Assembly: GCF_963576545.1 (NCBI RefSeq)
Contig: NC_083649.1
Location: 10,173,146 to 10,237,145 of the forward strand
Source: Limanda limanda
Lineage: Eukaryota > Chordata > Actinopteri > Pleuronectiformes > Pleuronectidae
Length of the DNA stretch: 64,000 nucleotides
Direction of reading: 5' to 3'
In this document: positions 60,961-64,000 of the stretch, piece after piece
How the letters are laid out: every line of letters begins with the position of its first letter
How positions within the stretch are numbered: position 1 is the first letter of the stretch
The notes under the pieces: generated by a model
What the model was told of the DNA's origin: nothing
Seen by the model: only the letters and a program-made list of their open reading frames with translations
Databases searched by the model: none
Position numbers and translations under genes: made by a program

Positions 60961-62611
60961 GCCAAGGCAGGAGGGAGAACAGGGGAGGGGGAAGCGGTGG
61001 TGGGATAGATGACCTCCCAGCCTCCACCCAAAAAAAAAGACCAACATCCCCACCATCACACCAATTTTCCCTTTTCTCTCTTATTTCTAACACCTATTAA
61101 TCTCCCTAATTCATAAAGAATATGCTAATCAATAACAGACAGCAGAAAATGATCATAATTACTACCGGAGTCAGGCCGAATTAATTCATGGTGTATTTTA
61201 ATTTAGAAACCTTGGGTTTGATTCATGCACTTGTTGCCACACCAGTGATCGCTGGTCTCTTTCAAGTGTTCTGAAAATGAAAACTATTCAATGTACATGC
61301 ACAAGAAAAGTTAAAATGAGAATGACGATTTAGTGTGCTGTGAATAGCAACACTAATTCCACAGCAATTAGCCAATGCCATAAAACCTAGAAACACACCG
61401 TAAAACGCTGATCTGTCTATTGCTTGGGTCAAACACGCTCTTAATGACATCATTAGCTTTTCATTAGACAAAGGCCCTGTCTGCCTTTTCTATTGTTTCT
61501 ATTGTGGCTGGCAGTCCTGGTGCTCAGCTATGCACACGTTTTTGCTACTGTTAGCAGCACAGTGTCGGACAAAGTGGAGCAAAGAGCTGCGTCCAGGTTT
61601 ATGTTGTTGTTGTTGGTTTCACTGCTGCTGTTACCGTCTCCATGTCATAGACAGATTCTTACGAGACAGAGGCTGAAAAAAGTATTGAAACCACATGACG
61701 TGTAAAACTCAAGGAAATCTTGGCAGAAATTATTGATATACAGGCTACATTCACATTGCTACGTTTAAGGTTTAAAACACATCACTGTTGCTGCATTAAT
61801 GCATCGTCTGCACTACCCCAGACGATTCCAGCACCAAAAATGGGGAAACACTGCTGGCCCTGTTTTAGTTTGAAAATGCATTGTCATATGGACGGGCTAA
61901 CACTGAGACGTTTGGAAATGATGATGCAGTCACCAGCACTCACTTTGTGGTTGGTTGTTATCGACTGCCAGCGGTTACAACAGCCCCACGTAGTCCTTAG
62001 TCCAAGAAAATAAATCTCTTACATTTTCCTCCTTCTTCTGATTTTGCAGAGTAGATAATCTGCTTCCTGTTTACACTGGTATGTACATGCCAAGTGTGCG
62101 TGAATGGTTAAGGGATATGCGTAATGCATTGCTATGTAATAAATGAATATTTAACAATCCGTATTCGGATGGATGAAGCCACAGTCACCGACAACCATAG
62201 GGTTGTATTGTATTCAGCCTGACACTTGAAAATGTGTAGGCCTAGTTAACCATGCGCCACCATCAAGTTGAAAACAAGCTGGACCCGTTTTATTTGTTTC
62301 TTTTATGTTTCAATTTCTTTTAACATTTTATCATTAAAATAATTTCTACACGTAATTACACGATAACTCCACAACAAACAAACAACAAAGGATAAGCTCA
62401 TGGCCACTTTCTTCCTGGTAACTCAGCTAAAAACTCTCATCAGAGAGTTAGCTGTAAGAACTGTAAGCATTTAAAGAGCATATATATCTTTTTTTGAACT
62501 GCAACGTTGTCAGGGAAAGGGTCAGGCAAGGACACAGTGTCTTATTAAATTAGATTGTGTTTATTAAAACCAGTGAATGAGAAGGCGAGAGAGGGAACAG
62601 AGAGTGATTCT

Positions 62612-62660
<49 letters not shown>

Positions 62661-62667
62661 GGAGGGA

Positions 62668-62705
<38 letters not shown>

Positions 62706-64000
62706 TGAAGGATGGGGGGGGGTAAATTCTTTAAGATTTTTTCCTTTGTCTTTCATTGGTGATTATGTGTTTCCACATGACCTTCGCCATGCAGCCACGA
62801 GACTGGACCACCAGGCACCTGAGAGGCAGAGGCCAAATGACAGATAGAGAATAAGACAGACGACAAAAAGATGCCACAAACCCACATGTCGAAAAAGATA
62901 AGAAACATGCAGGACAAAGAGGAAAAAAAGAGATGAGCCAGGAATATGAGGAGTTATAGTCGGTACTCGGTAGTCAGCCAACCCACTAGCAGACCAAAAC
63001 CTATAATCTTGTTAGCCCTGCTGGCCCTTCTGTGTCTGCTGACAAAGACAATGATGATGGGCGGACGGACCCCTGACTGAGCAGCTGAATGGGTTGGTCC
63101 CCAAAAATGTACTGTAAGCACTGTCACTCTCAATCAGGGACTTTCACTGATGAGACCATTACAAGACAATCTTACTGCACACATTTTAAAATGTCGTAAG
63201 TAGGTGCAATTAATACGATTACTAATGAAGGCTGCATACCATTAGAGTAGCAGGACCGGTATCGCAAACAGAATCAGGCCACCCATCATTTTTTGTTCTC
63301 AGAGTTTCACAAAAAATAATTTTAATTACGGGCCATGTTTCCGTGGTAACAACTAATGACACCTGCTTACCAGTGGTCTCAAAATGAAAAGATTGAATTA
63401 TGGATCATAACTTGTGGTTTCTGAACAATGTAGTGGTGCGAGCAGAGAGAAAGCAAATATCCTGACTGATGAGTTAGCAGAACACAAACAGATTTATTTT
63501 ACCCAGAATTCAGAGCAAATCAGACTGCGGCTGTCAACAACAAGAGTTTGTCCAACAAATGAATTCAGACATCTGATTACTACATTCATAGTCTTTGTGT
63601 TACTTTACCGAGCCTTGATTAACTTTATTATTTGCACCTATGATGTTTCTGCAAAAAGTAAAAATGTCTACAAAGTGATTGTATTTTCTGCTTTCTAGAA
63701 AATATTGTTAAAAGCCTCTAACACAAACCAAATTGGACTGTATGCAGACGCCATTACCAACAACTCCTACTGCCTAATATTGGGGTAACATTTTAACTGT
63801 AAGCTAAATTGTTGCCTGAAAGGACGGAGTAGTCACTATGTCTTAAAAACAGACATGTCACATGACAGTGATGTAACTCAAGGACAAGCATCAGAGCTTT
63901 GACTACATACGCAACAAAAACAAATACATGCATACAGTAGATCACAGTCACTCTTACGTACAGCATTCATGATTTAAGCTACCATGGGATTAAAATAGTT
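60961..64000. other. Intergenic DNA upstream of shroom1
   Basis: Apart from the (GA)n tract at 62616-62702, this is AT-rich DNA in which I see no convincing exon, splice-supported ORF or RNA gene on either strand. It may contain shroom1 regulatory sequence. Confidence 0.45.
62616..62702. repeat. (GA)n low-complexity tract
   Basis: Long imperfect GA repeat interrupted by GGGAGGGAG, followed by a short poly-G run at about 62714-62722. Confidence 0.9.

Noticed and set aside
62763..62981. Possible exon of another gene with an acceptor-like CTCTCAG near 62820 (minus strand)
   Set aside because: The following frame is short, unrecognised and has no donor or poly(A) context that fits.

Overview
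The window is a stretch of vertebrate nuclear DNA, almost certainly from a ray-finned (teleost) fish. The genes are split by GT-AG introns. The protein sequences sit close to mammalian orthologues, the introns are compact, and the non-coding DNA is full of long (CA)n arrays and short dispersed repeats of the kind common in teleosts. No prokaryotic features, CRISPR arrays, rRNA or tRNA genes were seen.

Four protein-coding genes were reconstructed exon by exon: a cyclin I family gene (+, ATG 1751 to stop 8331, 6 coding exons, 351 aa; called ccni2 on synteny), septin 8 (-, ATG 38719 to stop 14099, 9 coding exons, 420 aa), a single-exon sosondowah ankyrin-repeat gene of the SOWAHA type (+, 40760-42190, 476 aa) and a PDZ-less Shroom of the SHROOM1/Apx type (-, ATG 57805 to stop 48512, 8 coding exons, 1611 aa, with a predicted untranslated first exon near 60.43-60.65 kb). 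All splice phases agree across every predicted junction, and each protein runs from start to stop without a frameshift. The order CCNI2 - SEPT8 - SOWAHA - SHROOM1 with orientations + - + - is, from memory, the arrangement in the human 5q31 Th2 cytokine neighbourhood, so this is a conserved syntenic block.

Layout: 1-120 GC-rich promoter; 1715-9.5 kb cyclin gene; 9.5-14.1 kb intergenic DNA plus the septin 3' region (with an (ACT)n array); 14.1-38.9 kb septin 8, including an 8.4-kb first intron with a three-copy ~220-bp tandem repeat; 38.4-38.9 kb CpG-rich septin promoter; 40.6-42.8 kb sowaha; 42.8-48.5 kb between the convergent sowaha and shroom1 genes, holding a TTAGGG-like inverted-repeat element and an unexplained minus-strand exon-like ORF with a good poly(A) signal; 48.5-60.7 kb shroom1; 60.7-64 kb shroom1 upstream DNA with (GA)n tracts.

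The genes do not form an operon-like pathway. Septin 8 (a filament-forming GTP-binding protein) and Shroom (an actin-binding, Rho-kinase-recruiting scaffold) both act on the cortical cytoskeleton, the cyclin I family protein is an atypical cyclin, and the role of SOWAHA is poorly known. Mobile DNA includes a 5'-truncated LINE insertion with 15-bp target-site duplications inside a shroom1 intron and two related inverted-repeat elements in septin 8 and shroom1 introns. I found no convincing previously undescribed biological system. The best unexplained signal is the minus-strand open segment at 46.2-46.8 kb.
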